Of a stretch of 64,000 bases of DNA, positions 33,121-41,995 are shown in pieces (the stretch's first letter is position 1; every line of letters starts with the position of its first letter). A program made the translations under genes and the position numbers. Source of the DNA: Autumnicola musiva (GTDB taxonomy: Bacteria > Bacteroidota > Bacteroidia > Flavobacteriales > Flavobacteriaceae); assembly GCF_031846585.1 (NCBI RefSeq), contig NZ_JAVRHK010000003.1:62001-126000 (forward strand), written 5' to 3'. The notes beneath the pieces are model-generated. The model searched no databases. It saw only the letters and a program-made list of their open reading frames with translations, and was not told the origin of the DNA.

Positions 33121-34158
33121 TTAGACTGCAAAGTTACGAACTTTTGTATTTTTTGGGGCATTAAGGCACTCCATTAACATATAGAACTGTACGCCGAAAA
33201 ACAGTGATGCAATAACCAGGTGTAAAGGCTGGCTGAGGTACGGAAAATCGAAATTGTACATCGCTATACCGGTTGCTATTTCACATATTACAAGAAAAAC
33301 GATCCAGTTTACCTTGGAAAAATTGAGCTGAAATTTCCTGTTTTGCCACCAAAGCAGCAGGTTAATCACTAATACGAGCATTGAGAAGGAGCGGTGAAAA
33401 TAGAAGGTGAAATCTGGATTTTGCAGCCATAAGTCTTCAACACCATACCCCAGAGTTTTTACCTGTTCATCTATAAAATGACGCACCTGTGTTCCTATTG
33501 CCACCTGGACAAGGGTGAGAATAACTGCTATAATAAGCAATTTCTGAAAGCTTTCTTTGCTGAAATGTTCCCGTTTCCTTTCAGAAGAAATATAGATAAG
33601 GTAAAGGAGAATGGCTACAATCACCAAAGCCATTAACATATGAATGGTAATTTTAGCAGGCGCAAGCACTGAATATACCACCGTTGCGCCAAGCCATGCC
33701 TGGAATCCCATAAGAAAAACGCTAAGCCAGGAAAGAAGCGTAATGCGTTTCCTGGACTTCCACTTTTTAAAAGACAGAACAGCCATTATTAAAACTGCAA
33801 AACCTGCCAAAGCACCGCAAAGCCTGTTGATATATTCCACCCAGGTGTGGGTTGGGTTAAAAATAGCATAATTATGTTTAGTATAATTTTTCCAGTTATC
33901 GGGACTATATTCTGCGGAAGAAGTAAAGTTTGATGCAGCCACTTTAAGACTTTCCTCTATAATAATTACCTGGCCTTCTTTATACATTTTATTTGGCTGA
34001 AAGAGGAGTTCAGATTCCTGAGTTGGCGGGATGTAATATCCAAAGCATTTTGGCCAATCGGGGCAACCCATTCCGGAGCCTGTCATTCTTACTACAGCCC
34101 CCGCTATTATTACCAGGTAAACCAAAACGAGGGATATTTTTACTGCTTTTCGATACAC
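33121..34158 (-). CDS. ctaA: Heme A synthase (COX15/CtaA)
   Basis: Inner-membrane protein of 345 residues with eight hydrophobic segments. The start VYLVIIAGAVVRMTGSGMGCPDWPKCFG is characteristic; shown in part, RMTGSGMGCPDWPKC contains the conserved cysteine pair. Conserved His residues appear in EYINRLCGA-region and ITIHMLMALVIV, HRSFSML and LHLVIASLFF. It oxidises the C8 methyl of heme O to make heme A for cytochrome c oxidase. The long loop after PPTQESELLF is normal for COX15-like versions. Marks aerobic respiration with an aa3-type oxidase. Confidence 0.92.
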   Translation of the reverse strand: MYRKAVKISLVLVYLVIIAGAVVRMTGSGMGCPDWPKCFGYYIPPTQESELLFQPNKMYKEGQVIIIEESLKVAASNFTSSAEYSPDNWKNYTKHNYAIFNPTHTWVEYINRLCGALAGFAVLIMAVLSFKKWKSRKRITLLSWLSVFLMGFQAWLGATVVYSVLAPAKITIHMLMALVIVAILLYLIYISSERKREHFSKESFQKLLIIAVILTLVQVAIGTQVRHFIDEQVKTLGYGVEDLWLQNPDFTFYFHRSFSMLVLVINLLLWWQNRKFQLNFSKVNWIVFLVICEIATGIAMYNFDFPYLSQPLHLVIASLFFGVQFYMLMECLNAPKNTKVRNFAV

Positions 34159-34260
34159 TTATAAAAGATATTGAATTTAAGACCGCTTAGCTATTCGGCT
34201 TCATATTTGCTTTTGCCGTTCAGGAATTTATGTTTTTCTCCGGCAGAACCTGTTTACTTT

Positions 34261-35700
34261 TTATTCACTTTCCTGTTCACTACTCACCGGTTTTAAACCG
34301 AGTTTTTCACCTCTTTTAATCATAAAATCTCTGGCGGCATCATAATCATTTGGGATTTCCCCTTCCAGAATAGCTTCTTTAATTGCGTCTTTAATAAGGC
34401 CAACTTCCCTTGAAGGCTTTAAATTAAAAGTTTCCATTACTTCTTCTCCACTAACCGGAGGTTGGAAATTACGAATATGATCCCGTTCTTCAACCTCCTT
34501 TATTTTTTGCCTCACGATTTTAAAATTATTGTGGTAGCGGTTAAAGCGTTTCGGATTTTTGGTGGTAATATCAGCTTCGCACAAAGTCATTAAATTTTCA
34601 ATATTATCACCGGCATCAAATATAAGCCTGCGTACAGCTGAATCGGTGGTGTGATCGTCTACTATGGCGATGGGACGTGAACTCATCAAGACCATTTTTT
34701 GAACAAATTTCATCTTATCATTTAAAGGCAATCGCATGCGCTTAAATAATTGAAAAACCATTTTGGCTCCCACAAATTCATGCCCGTGAAATGTCCATCC
34801 AATTTTCTTATGGAACTTTTTAGTTGGTGCTTTACCAATATCGTGTAACAGTGCGGCCCAGCGCAGCCAAAGATCGTCAGTATTTTTAGCAATATTATCT
34901 ACAACCTCCAATGTATGCCAGAAATTGTCTTTATGGCGCTGCCCTTCAATTTCATCAATTCCTTCCAGGGCGGTGAGTTCAGGTAGAATGAGCTTTAAAA
35001 GCTTTGTCTTATGAAGCAGCCCAAAACCTATGGAAGGCTTGTTTGAAAGAAGTATTTTATTTAGCTCTTCCACAATCCGTTCTTTGGAAATTATTTTTAT
35101 CCTGGACCTGTTTTCCCGAATGGCATTGAGGGATTCTTTTTCAATCTTAAAATTTAGCTGGGCAGCAAAGCGAATAGCTCTAAGCATGCGAAGGGGATCG
35201 TCAGAATAAGTTATGTCAGGATCAAGCGGAGTCCTGATAATTTCAGATTCTAAATCCTGAAGCCCGCCAAAAGGATCTAAAAGGTCGCCAAAATTCTCTT
35301 TGTTCAGACTAAGGGCAAGGGCGTTAATTGTAAAATCCCGCCGGTTTTGGTCATCTTCCAGGCTGCCGTTCTCTACAATCGGATTCCTACTGTCTTCGAG
35401 GTAACTTTCCTTCCTGGCACCCACAAATTCAATCTCCATGTTGAAGGCGCGAAGCATGGCAGTCCCAAAATTTTTAAAAACCTGCACTTTTGGTTTGTGG
35501 GGTAAAATTTCAGAAACCTTTTTGGCAAGTTCAATACCACTTCCCACAGCAACCACATCAATATCTTTGGGATTTCCCCGATGTAATAAATGGTCCCGGA
35601 CAAATCCGCCAATTACATAGGACTCCAGAGAGAGCTTCTGTGCAGCCAGGGAAATTATGCTGAATATTTTATGATCTAACGCCTCTTTATAATTTTGCAC
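34261..35700 (-). CDS. CCA tRNA nucleotidyltransferase/poly(A) polymerase family with HD domain
   Basis: Class II nucleotidyltransferase of 479 residues. The head domain has YVIGGFVRDHLLHRGNPKDI followed by DVVAVG, giving the GG and DxD metal-binding motifs near residues 31-48. RRDFTINALALSL and DPLRMLRAIRFAAQ are the usual downstream motifs. An HD domain follows with LLHDIGKAPTK (about residue 290). It repairs or adds the CCA end of tRNAs; whether it adds only CC or A cannot be judged by eye. It stands alone on the minus strand. Confidence 0.92.
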   Translation of the reverse strand: MQNYKEALDHKIFSIISLAAQKLSLESYVIGGFVRDHLLHRGNPKDIDVVAVGSGIELAKKVSEILPHKPKVQVFKNFGTAMLRAFNMEIEFVGARKESYLEDSRNPIVENGSLEDDQNRRDFTINALALSLNKENFGDLLDPFGGLQDLESEIIRTPLDPDITYSDDPLRMLRAIRFAAQLNFKIEKESLNAIRENRSRIKIISKERIVEELNKILLSNKPSIGFGLLHKTKLLKLILPELTALEGIDEIEGQRHKDNFWHTLEVVDNIAKNTDDLWLRWAALLHDIGKAPTKKFHKKIGWTFHGHEFVGAKMVFQLFKRMRLPLNDKMKFVQKMVLMSSRPIAIVDDHTTDSAVRRLIFDAGDNIENLMTLCEADITTKNPKRFNRYHNNFKIVRQKIKEVEERDHIRNFQPPVSGEEVMETFNLKPSREVGLIKDAIKEAILEGEIPNDYDAARDFMIKRGEKLGLKPVSSEQESE

Positions 35701-35839
35701 AGTTTTTCTTTTTCATTTATTGCGATATCTGTTTTTCAGATTTTTACCAACTAATACACTAATGTTTATTATTGGTAAAATGTGTAATCTGGATTGAAAT
35801 TAATTACTTTCTTCATTGGGATCAGCGTTACAAGCTACT

Positions 35840-36205
35840 TCAGAGAACAATTCTTCTATGGTCCAGTAAATTTTTATGAAAATTCGCCAATCGGCATCTG
35901 GACACTTTGAGATAATTGATGCACTGAGCTACATGTTTATCATTAATCGCTTCTACAGACTTCATTTCCAGGATTATTTTGTTGTAGATCACAAAATCTG
36001 CATAAAATTTATGATTTAAAGCCTGCCCCTTGTACACTACAGCATATTGTTTTTCCCTTTGAAAAGGGATTCCTTTTGATTTCAATTCCAGTTGAAGTGC
36101 ATCTTTATAGACAATTTCCGAAAAGCCACTTCCAATATGATTCTAAACATCAAATAAGCATTCTACTATACTATAACTTTCTTCTTTATATAGAATATCT
36201 GCCAT
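35840..36205 (-). pseudogene. GxxExxY family protein with an in-frame stop
   Basis: The frame from ATG at 36205 reads MADILYKEESYSIVECLFDV, a TAG (36145-36143), then NHIGSGFSEIVYKDALQLE and the remainder to a TGA at 35840. The GxxExxY signature is present as GSGFSEIVY, and the nuclease-like core follows with YKGQALNHKFYADFVIYNK and ILEMKSVEAI. One stop codon at position 21 is the only lesion in 122 codons, so the inactivation is recent, or the TAG is a sequencing error. The downstream ATG at 36085 gives only an 81-residue fragment lacking the signature. The family belongs to the PD-(D/E)XK nuclease superfamily and has no known role. Confidence 0.8.
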
Positions 36206-36229
36206 AATTCGTGAATTCGTGGTAAAAAA

Positions 36230-36802
36230 TTACTTTCTTACAACTTTAACTTTACCATCATTGCTTAACTTGATAATAGCCGATGGTTTGGCCGATTTTT
36301 TAGATTGGTGCAAATTTACTACATAGTCCACACCTTTTAAAATTTCAGGGCTAATTTGGGAATAGGATTCCGGAGTTTTTTCTCCGCTGATGTTTGCCGA
36401 TGTAGAAACCAGCGGTCTTCTGAATCTTCTGATTAATTCCTTGCAAAATTTATCTTTGGTCACCCTTATGGCAAGAGAATTATCTTCAGCTATTAAATTT
36501 TCGGCCACCCGAATCGCATCATCATAAATAACAGTGGTGGGCTTACTGGCATATTTCAGAATATCATAAGCCACTTCAGGAACATTTTCTACATATTCGT
36601 TCAGCATCTTAAAATCAGAAACCAGGCAGATCAGCGACTTCGATTCTCTTCTTTTTTTAAGTGCAAAAACCTTATCTATGGCATCGGGATTTGTGGCGTC
36701 ACAACCAATTCCCCAAACGGTATCTGTAGGATAAAGTATTGTGCCGCCACGTTTTAAAATTGCTATGGTTTCCTGTATTTCAGTTTTAAAATCATCTTTC
36801 AT
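36230..36802 (-). CDS. Sua5/YciO/YrdC-type threonylcarbamoyladenylate synthase
   Basis: Protein of 190 residues. YPTDTVWGIGCDATNPDAID near the N terminus, KKRRESKSLICLVSD, and STSANISGEKTPESY are the conserved YrdC motifs that bind ATP, threonine and bicarbonate-derived carbamate. It makes threonylcarbamoyl-AMP for t6A37 modification of tRNAs that decode ANN codons. The length matches the short form without the Sua5 C-terminal domain. It overlaps the glycosyltransferase gene upstream by 11 bp. Confidence 0.92.
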   Translation of the reverse strand: MKDDFKTEIQETIAILKRGGTILYPTDTVWGIGCDATNPDAIDKVFALKKRRESKSLICLVSDFKMLNEYVENVPEVAYDILKYASKPTTVIYDDAIRVAENLIAEDNSLAIRVTKDKFCKELIRRFRRPLVSTSANISGEKTPESYSQISPEILKGVDYVVNLHQSKKSAKPSAIIKLSNDGKVKVVRK

Positions 36803-37898
36803 TTAATACTTTTTTATATTCTGAATATGTCTTTTCAGCCATTAAAGTAGAGGTAAAATTTTTAGTCAGCTTTTTATAAGAAAGAACTGTGAATTCTTCT
36901 CTCCATTGCCGGTTATTTGCCAAAGATAGCACATGTTTTGCCAATTCCCGGCAATCTCCCGCAGGAGCAAGCAATCCATTTACCCGGTGCGTAATAACTT
37001 CAGGAATGCCACCCACATTTGTACTTATCACCGGTACACCGTGATAAAAAGATTCATAAATAAACTGCGGGACTCCTTCGCTTTTGGAGGTCATAACACT
37101 AATGTCAAACTGCGGAATAAAATTGGAGGCATTTTCCATGGAGCCTAAAAAGCTTATATGGCTTTCTAATTTGTTCTTTTTGATGAGGTTTAGTAATGAT
37201 GGGGTTTCGGCTGTAAAAGCACCAATCTGAACAAAATGCATATCTTTTTTCTGAACATGTATTAATTCATTGGCCACATTTATAAAAGTTTCCAAATCCT
37301 TGGGCCAGATATGGTGAGCGATATTCCCAACAATCACAGTTTCATTATTCAATTTTAAATGCTTGCGTAATTTAAAAGGTGTTGTTCCGGATTTATCTTT
37401 TAAGCTCGTACCGTGGTAGATACAGGTAAGTATGTTACTGTTTTCTACATTTTTTGAAGCAATGCATTTTGTTGTTTCTGAAACGCATAAAACTCGTTTT
37501 ATCTTGTAGTAATTGTATTTATAGAGCGTAAGTCTTTTTAAACGGATGGGAAATGAAGTCTTTTTGCTGAAAATAAAGGGAGGTAATTCTGCCAGATGAT
37601 TGGCGGTCACAGCAATGGCCAATGCAGAGCTATCATGAATATGGATTAAATCTATATGATGTTTTTTGCAGGTTTTTATAAGTCTGAGGATATATCTCGG
37701 ATCCAACTTAAAACCCAATGGTGCGGGAATAATTTCTAATTGTTCTATGGTTGATAGCCTGTAATAATCGGCTTTGTCATTACAAATTAGTTTATTTGTA
37801 ATGGAAGGGTTTAAAATGGCCAGTTCCCGGCACAGGTTTTCAAGGTGCTTTTCCCCACCACCCCAATTTTTAACTGCTGAAAGGTGGAGGATGTTCAT
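36792..37898 (-). CDS. GT4-type glycosyltransferase
   Basis: GT-B enzyme of 368 residues. The acceptor domain begins ILHLSAVKNWGGGEKHLENL. The donor-binding region contains VGNIAHHIWPKDLETFINVA and the EX7E motif in SEGVPQFIYESFYHGVPVIS near residue 285. GIPEVITHRVNGLL and the final helix complete the GT4 pattern. It probably adds a sugar to the LPS core or another surface glycan, as the neighbours to 44822 are all surface-glycan genes. It overlaps the Sua5 gene by 11 bp, an unusual pairing likely due to position only. The 288 bp before its start, up to 38186, hold no gene. Confidence 0.88.
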   Translation of the reverse strand: MNILHLSAVKNWGGGEKHLENLCRELAILNPSITNKLICNDKADYYRLSTIEQLEIIPAPLGFKLDPRYILRLIKTCKKHHIDLIHIHDSSALAIAVTANHLAELPPFIFSKKTSFPIRLKRLTLYKYNYYKIKRVLCVSETTKCIASKNVENSNILTCIYHGTSLKDKSGTTPFKLRKHLKLNNETVIVGNIAHHIWPKDLETFINVANELIHVQKKDMHFVQIGAFTAETPSLLNLIKKNKLESHISFLGSMENASNFIPQFDISVMTSKSEGVPQFIYESFYHGVPVISTNVGGIPEVITHRVNGLLAPAGDCRELAKHVLSLANNRQWREEFTVLSYKKLTKNFTSTLMAEKTYSEYKKVLNER

Positions 37899-38186
37899 AT
37901 ATTCTTAATTCCCTTTTTATTTAACGTAAGATTATAAAGGCGAATTTACATTTTTTAGCTGTTTCTATTGGCCTAGGCATTATATTTACATTCATTTTAT
38001 GAATATGTATGTTTATTTTCTGGGTGGTTTTTGGTTTAATGTACTGATAGAGATTTAAGTGACTACTAAGTATTGGAAGATAAATTTCCATATTTATTAG
38101 TTATAGAAATCTGAATAAAAACAGGCAGTTATTCCAGGAATTGGCTTTTTCCGCCCATATTTGCATTTTCTAACACCTGATTTTTA

Positions 38187-38975
38187 ATGAAAGTTGCCCT
38201 CCTGATTTCCACATACAATTGGCCTGAAGCCTTAAGTCTTGTTCTAAAAAGTGTGACACATCAGAATTTATTTCCAGATGAAATTTTGATTGCAGATGAT
38301 GGTTCTACTGAGGAAACCGCAAATGTAATAAGAAAGTATTCCGAAAAGATTAATCTTCCCATACAGCATGTGTGGCAAAAAGATGAAGGATTTAGGAAAG
38401 CTGTAATTTTAAATAAAACTATCGCTAAAAGTAATGCAGATTATGTTATACAAATAGATGGTGACTGCGTCATGCATAAAAACTTTATTAGGGATCATTT
38501 AAAAAATTCCAGATCAGGAGTTTATCTTTTTGGAAGCCGTGTAAATATTCAGGAGAATTATTTAACAACAATGTTTTCCAAACAGAAGATCGATTATAAG
38601 TGGTTTTCCAAGGGGATATCAAAGAGAACAAGAAGTATTTATCTTCCATATCTCTCGGGATTCTACAAAGAAAAAAATCAACTTTCAGGGAAGCTTAGGG
38701 GATGTAATTTTTCTTTTTGGAAACAGGATTTTCTAGATATAAACGGCTACAATGAAGATATTACCGGTTGGGGCAAAGAAGACTCAGAATTAGCGGTTCG
38801 ACTTTTAAATTCTGGTGTGAAAGCAAAACGGCTTCGGTACGCAGGAATTATTTATCATATCTGGCATCAGGAAAAATCACGCGAAAAGCGTATTCTAAAT
38901 GAAGGTATTCAGAATACAGCTATAGACAAAAAGTTAATTCGCTGTAGCAATGGAGTAGATCAATACCTAAAATGA
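38187..38975 (+). CDS. Family 2 glycosyltransferase with Glyco_transf_7C-like end
   Basis: GT-A enzyme of 262 residues. N-terminal motif ALLISTYNWPEALSLVLKSV, then LIADDGSTEETANVI, and the metal-binding QIDGDCVMHKNF. The C-terminal acceptor motif GYNEDITGWGKEDSELAVRL corresponds to the GW(G/A)xED pattern of the galactosyltransferase-type domain. Clearly paralogous to the gene at 41996: both share IADDGSTEETA, HVWxKDEGFxK and ILNK at the same positions. An ATG start follows an AT-rich leader. It ends 14 bp before the convergent CDP-glycerol-type gene. Confidence 0.9.
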   Translation: MKVALLISTYNWPEALSLVLKSVTHQNLFPDEILIADDGSTEETANVIRKYSEKINLPIQHVWQKDEGFRKAVILNKTIAKSNADYVIQIDGDCVMHKNFIRDHLKNSRSGVYLFGSRVNIQENYLTTMFSKQKIDYKWFSKGISKRTRSIYLPYLSGFYKEKNQLSGKLRGCNFSFWKQDFLDINGYNEDITGWGKEDSELAVRLLNSGVKAKRLRYAGIIYHIWHQEKSREKRILNEGIQNTAIDKKLIRCSNGVDQYLK

Positions 38976-38989
38976 AATTAGGATATATT

Positions 38990-40135
38990 TCAAGTGTTTG
39001 CAGACAGATATTCATCAATTGCTTTTGCTGCTCTTTCTGAGGCTGTAGATCCTTCTTCCGTATAGTAGTTTTCTGCCGTTATTTGTTCCTGAATAGTTCG
39101 ATATTTTCCAAAATCAGCAATTGACTTTGCCAGAGCTTCACCAAGTTTCTTTGCTGAAGGAATAACCTCGCCACATTTCCAAAACCGGTAAAATACGTCC
39201 CCTGAAAAATTAATATTTTTAGGATTAAGGAAAATGCAAGGGCGGGGAGAAATGATAAATTCGTATATCTGGCTGGAAACATCACCAAGGTAAATATCGG
39301 CAGCACATAAATAAGACATATCCACACTTTTGATACTTCCCAAATCAATACGGATATTTTCTGAATTCTGATATTTTTCAGGGATTTCTGAAACAGAATA
39401 ACCGCCCTTATTCCTTTGAAAAAGGTGTATATGCGGAGCGAAAATAAGGTTGTAGTCCTGATGATTGTAAAAAAAATCCAGTACTTGAATTCCTTCTTGC
39501 TTCCAGGAAGAGAATTCGGGATCAAAATGAGGATTGTATAATATTGTAGGTTTCTTATTTTTAAAAAAGCTCTTCTTTTTCTTATTTTTTACGGCATCTA
39601 TTTTAGGATAACCAACAATAACGGGATGTGGTCCCAAAAGTCCCATATTCTTATATTGTTCATAAAGAAAGCTTCCGGAAAGCAGCTGAAAATCAAAATC
39701 CAATTGGCTTTTGTTAAAGGCATAAGCCCGGCCCGGGGTTCCATGCTGAAACTTTATCAATTTCGGTTTTCCTTCTTTTTTGGCTTTTAGAAGATATTTG
39801 TGAAAATAATCGGTGAATACAACTGCATCAAAATTTTTGATGATATAGTTTTTATTTTTCTTAAGCCAAAAACCCTTTCGAGGGAGGTCTCTACCCTTAA
39901 TTTTATCGGTCAGAGCCCTAAAAGCATAAGTGGACAATTCTTCAATTTTAAGATTCTCCCCGCCTAACTCAGCAATGCTGTTGCGTAGTAATTCATGTTT
40001 TGCAGGATGAGTAAGAATGCTCACCTCATGATTTCGGGAAAGTTCTACAGCAACACTTATAAAATGATAAATATGATGGAGTTCATCCAAAAATATAAAG
40101 GCTATCCTCTTTCTACTTGGGTTATCTGTTTCCAT
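38990..40135 (-). CDS. CDP-glycerol glycerophosphotransferase-like protein
   Basis: Protein of 381 residues. The C-terminal half shows the GT-B pattern of the CDP-glycerol:glycerophosphotransferase family: LIKFQHGTPGRAYAFNK, ILYNPHFDPEFSSW and the donor-site segment LCAADIYLGDVSSQIYEFI, in which the D-SSQ-YEF arrangement is diagnostic. Gram-positive members polymerise teichoic acid; in Bacteroidota the acceptor and the donor (glycerol- or other polyol-phosphate) are not settled. Position in an LPS-core-like locus suggests it adds a phosphopolyol or sugar to the core. It overlaps the preceding GT2 gene by 14 bp. Confidence 0.82.
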   Translation of the reverse strand: METDNPSRKRIAFIFLDELHHIYHFISVAVELSRNHEVSILTHPAKHELLRNSIAELGGENLKIEELSTYAFRALTDKIKGRDLPRKGFWLKKNKNYIIKNFDAVVFTDYFHKYLLKAKKEGKPKLIKFQHGTPGRAYAFNKSQLDFDFQLLSGSFLYEQYKNMGLLGPHPVIVGYPKIDAVKNKKKKSFFKNKKPTILYNPHFDPEFSSWKQEGIQVLDFFYNHQDYNLIFAPHIHLFQRNKGGYSVSEIPEKYQNSENIRIDLGSIKSVDMSYLCAADIYLGDVSSQIYEFIISPRPCIFLNPKNINFSGDVFYRFWKCGEVIPSAKKLGEALAKSIADFGKYRTIQEQITAENYYTEEGSTASERAAKAIDEYLSANT

Positions 40136-41075
40136 TTGCCGGTTGCAATTTTTGTTTGTGTTTTAAAGATTGGGTAAGTGAAACACCATTTATTATTAAC
40201 GATAAATATTTTCGGTTTTTCTTGTTGAAAGGTGCTTTCAAAAGAAATTTCAAAAAATTGAAAGAATAAAAAAGAAGATATTTAAAGAGGCCAAGATTTT
40301 TCCTGACACTGTAAAATTGAGATATTTTAAGTTCTTTCTTTATAGCATAGGAAGAGGGAGTACTTTTGCCTTTAAGATGGATATATTCCGCATCAGGCAA
40401 AATGTAAATATCTTTATTCAGAAATTTGCGAATTCTAAAAGCAAGATCTTTTTCTTCATAATATAAAAAGAGATTGGTATCAAAGCCGCCCACGTAATCA
40501 AAGTCTTCGGCTTTACATACTAAAAAAGAGCCTGGAACGGCATCCACTTTTGTTGCTGTAGTAATTGTTTTTCTTCTGGAAGGATATTTCTTTGGGCTTA
40601 CAAAAGTAAGAAAGCCTTCAGATAGAATTTCACTCCTCAATCCCAGGCCATACAGAAATGTCTTAAAAACTTTACCATGTTCGTTTGAAGCAATACCACC
40701 AACCATAGCAGTATTTTTATTTTGCATTAAAAAATTTACGGAAACTGCAATAGTATCTTTTTGGAGAATAACATCGCTATTTGCAAATACATAAAATCTC
40801 CCTTTAGCTTGCTGTACCCCCATCATATTGCCACCACCAAATCCCGTATTGATCCTGCTCTTGATTAGTTTTACTTCGGCTGCTTCCAATGAAAAAATAA
40901 GCTCTTTTAAACGCTTAAAATCAGGAAGTTCACTTCCATTATCAACTACAATTATTTCATAAGAATATATTTGAGAATGTTGTAATATGGATTTTACTGC
41001 AGAGAAACAAAGGTCGGCATTATTGTAATTAATGGTAATAATTGAGCATTCCGGCTTTTGGTTCATTTTCTGCAA
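40122..41075 (-). CDS. Family 2 glycosyltransferase, rhamnosyltransferase-like
   Basis: GT-A enzyme of 317 residues with the pattern of the WbbL/RfbN-like group: CSIITINYNNADLCFSAVKS, IVVDNGSELPDF, RINTGFGGGNMMGVQQAKG and YVFANSDVILQKDTI (NSD in place of the usual DxD). FLYYEEKDLAFRIRK provides the acidic acceptor-site motif. The C-terminal 60 residues are basic and hydrophobic and may bind the membrane. A four-base-class overlap is replaced here by a 14-bp overlap with the CDP-glycerol-type gene, so the pair is probably cotranslated. Confidence 0.9.
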   Translation of the reverse strand: MQKMNQKPECSIITINYNNADLCFSAVKSILQHSQIYSYEIIVVDNGSELPDFKRLKELIFSLEAAEVKLIKSRINTGFGGGNMMGVQQAKGRFYVFANSDVILQKDTIAVSVNFLMQNKNTAMVGGIASNEHGKVFKTFLYGLGLRSEILSEGFLTFVSPKKYPSRRKTITTATKVDAVPGSFLVCKAEDFDYVGGFDTNLFLYYEEKDLAFRIRKFLNKDIYILPDAEYIHLKGKSTPSSYAIKKELKISQFYSVRKNLGLFKYLLFYSFNFLKFLLKAPFNKKNRKYLSLIINGVSLTQSLKHKQKLQPANGNR

Positions 41076-41208
41076 TATAATACTTTAATAATGGGATGTC
41101 CTTAGCTGTGTTATTCCTGTTTTTACTTAACGGTTAAACAGGTTTGTCTATATTTCAAATCTAACACATTTTTTTACTATGTACTATTAGTCCACAGCTA
41201 CTTTATTG

Positions 41209-41216
41209 TAGTTTTG
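41209..41216 (+). promoter_or_regulatory. -7 box directly abutting a start codon
   Basis: TAGTTTTG, an exact TAnnTTTG, ends only 4 bp before the ATG at 41221. The expected transcription start is at or just after that ATG, which would mean a leaderless mRNA if both are real. Confidence 0.35.
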
Positions 41217-41220
41217 TGTT

Positions 41221-41970
41221 ATGAAGCTAGTTTTATCGGAATATTGCCATGAGAGCAAAAGTCATATTGAGGCTCTTATTTCTAACTTTCATAAAGAAGG
41301 TGAGATATTAAGTGCAGGCAAACGCAATAGCATTAAGATTTTTGATCTAAAGGGGAAAAAGATAAATATCAAATCTTTTAAAATTCCGAATTTAATAAAT
41401 ACAATCACTTATCGTTTTTTCAGAAAATCGAAAGCAGAACGTTCCTTTGTGTATGCAGAAACACTTCTTTCGAAAGGGATTGGCACTCCTTCTCCCATTG
41501 CTTTCGCAGAAAATACTTCGGCTTTTGCCTTTAGAGATAGTTACTATATAAGTGAGCATCTGGATTATGATCTTACTTACCGCGAGCTTGTCACTAATCC
41601 CGAATATCCCGATAATGAACAGATTTTAAGGGCTTTTACCCGTTTCACCCATAAATTACATGAAGAAGGGGTAGAATTTCTGGATCATTCCCCAGGTAAT
41701 ACTTTAATTCAGCTTGAAAATGGTAATTATAAATTCTTTCTTGTGGATCTCAACCGGATGAACTTCAGAAAACTTAATTTTGAAAAAAGGATGAAGAATT
41801 TTTCAAGATTAACGCCTAAGAAGAATATGGTGGAAGTAATGGCCGATGAGTATGCGAAATTGATTGACAGACCTAAAGAAGAGGTTTTTGAAAAAATGTG
41901 GTTTTTTACGCATCAGTTTCAGAAGAGATATAGAAGGAAACACGAATTTAAGAAGAAACTCAAGTTATAG
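41221..41970 (+). CDS. WaaP/InaA-like lipopolysaccharide kinase
   Basis: Kinase-fold protein of 249 residues. Motifs of the Kdo/WaaP family are visible: AGKRNSIKIFDLKGKKINIK with the ATP-contacting lysine, FLDHSPGNTLIQ as the catalytic loop (Asp and Asn), and FLVDLNRMNF as the metal-binding D-loop. It would phosphorylate a sugar of the LPS inner core, such as Kdo or a heptose equivalent. The gene is followed 25 bp later by a GT2 gene on the same strand. The start is discussed with the -7 box just before it. Confidence 0.87.
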   Translation: MKLVLSEYCHESKSHIEALISNFHKEGEILSAGKRNSIKIFDLKGKKINIKSFKIPNLINTITYRFFRKSKAERSFVYAETLLSKGIGTPSPIAFAENTSAFAFRDSYYISEHLDYDLTYRELVTNPEYPDNEQILRAFTRFTHKLHEEGVEFLDHSPGNTLIQLENGNYKFFLVDLNRMNFRKLNFEKRMKNFSRLTPKKNMVEVMADEYAKLIDRPKEEVFEKMWFFTHQFQKRYRRKHEFKKKLKL

Positions 41971-41995
41971 AGGCTAGAATATTTAAAAAATTAAA

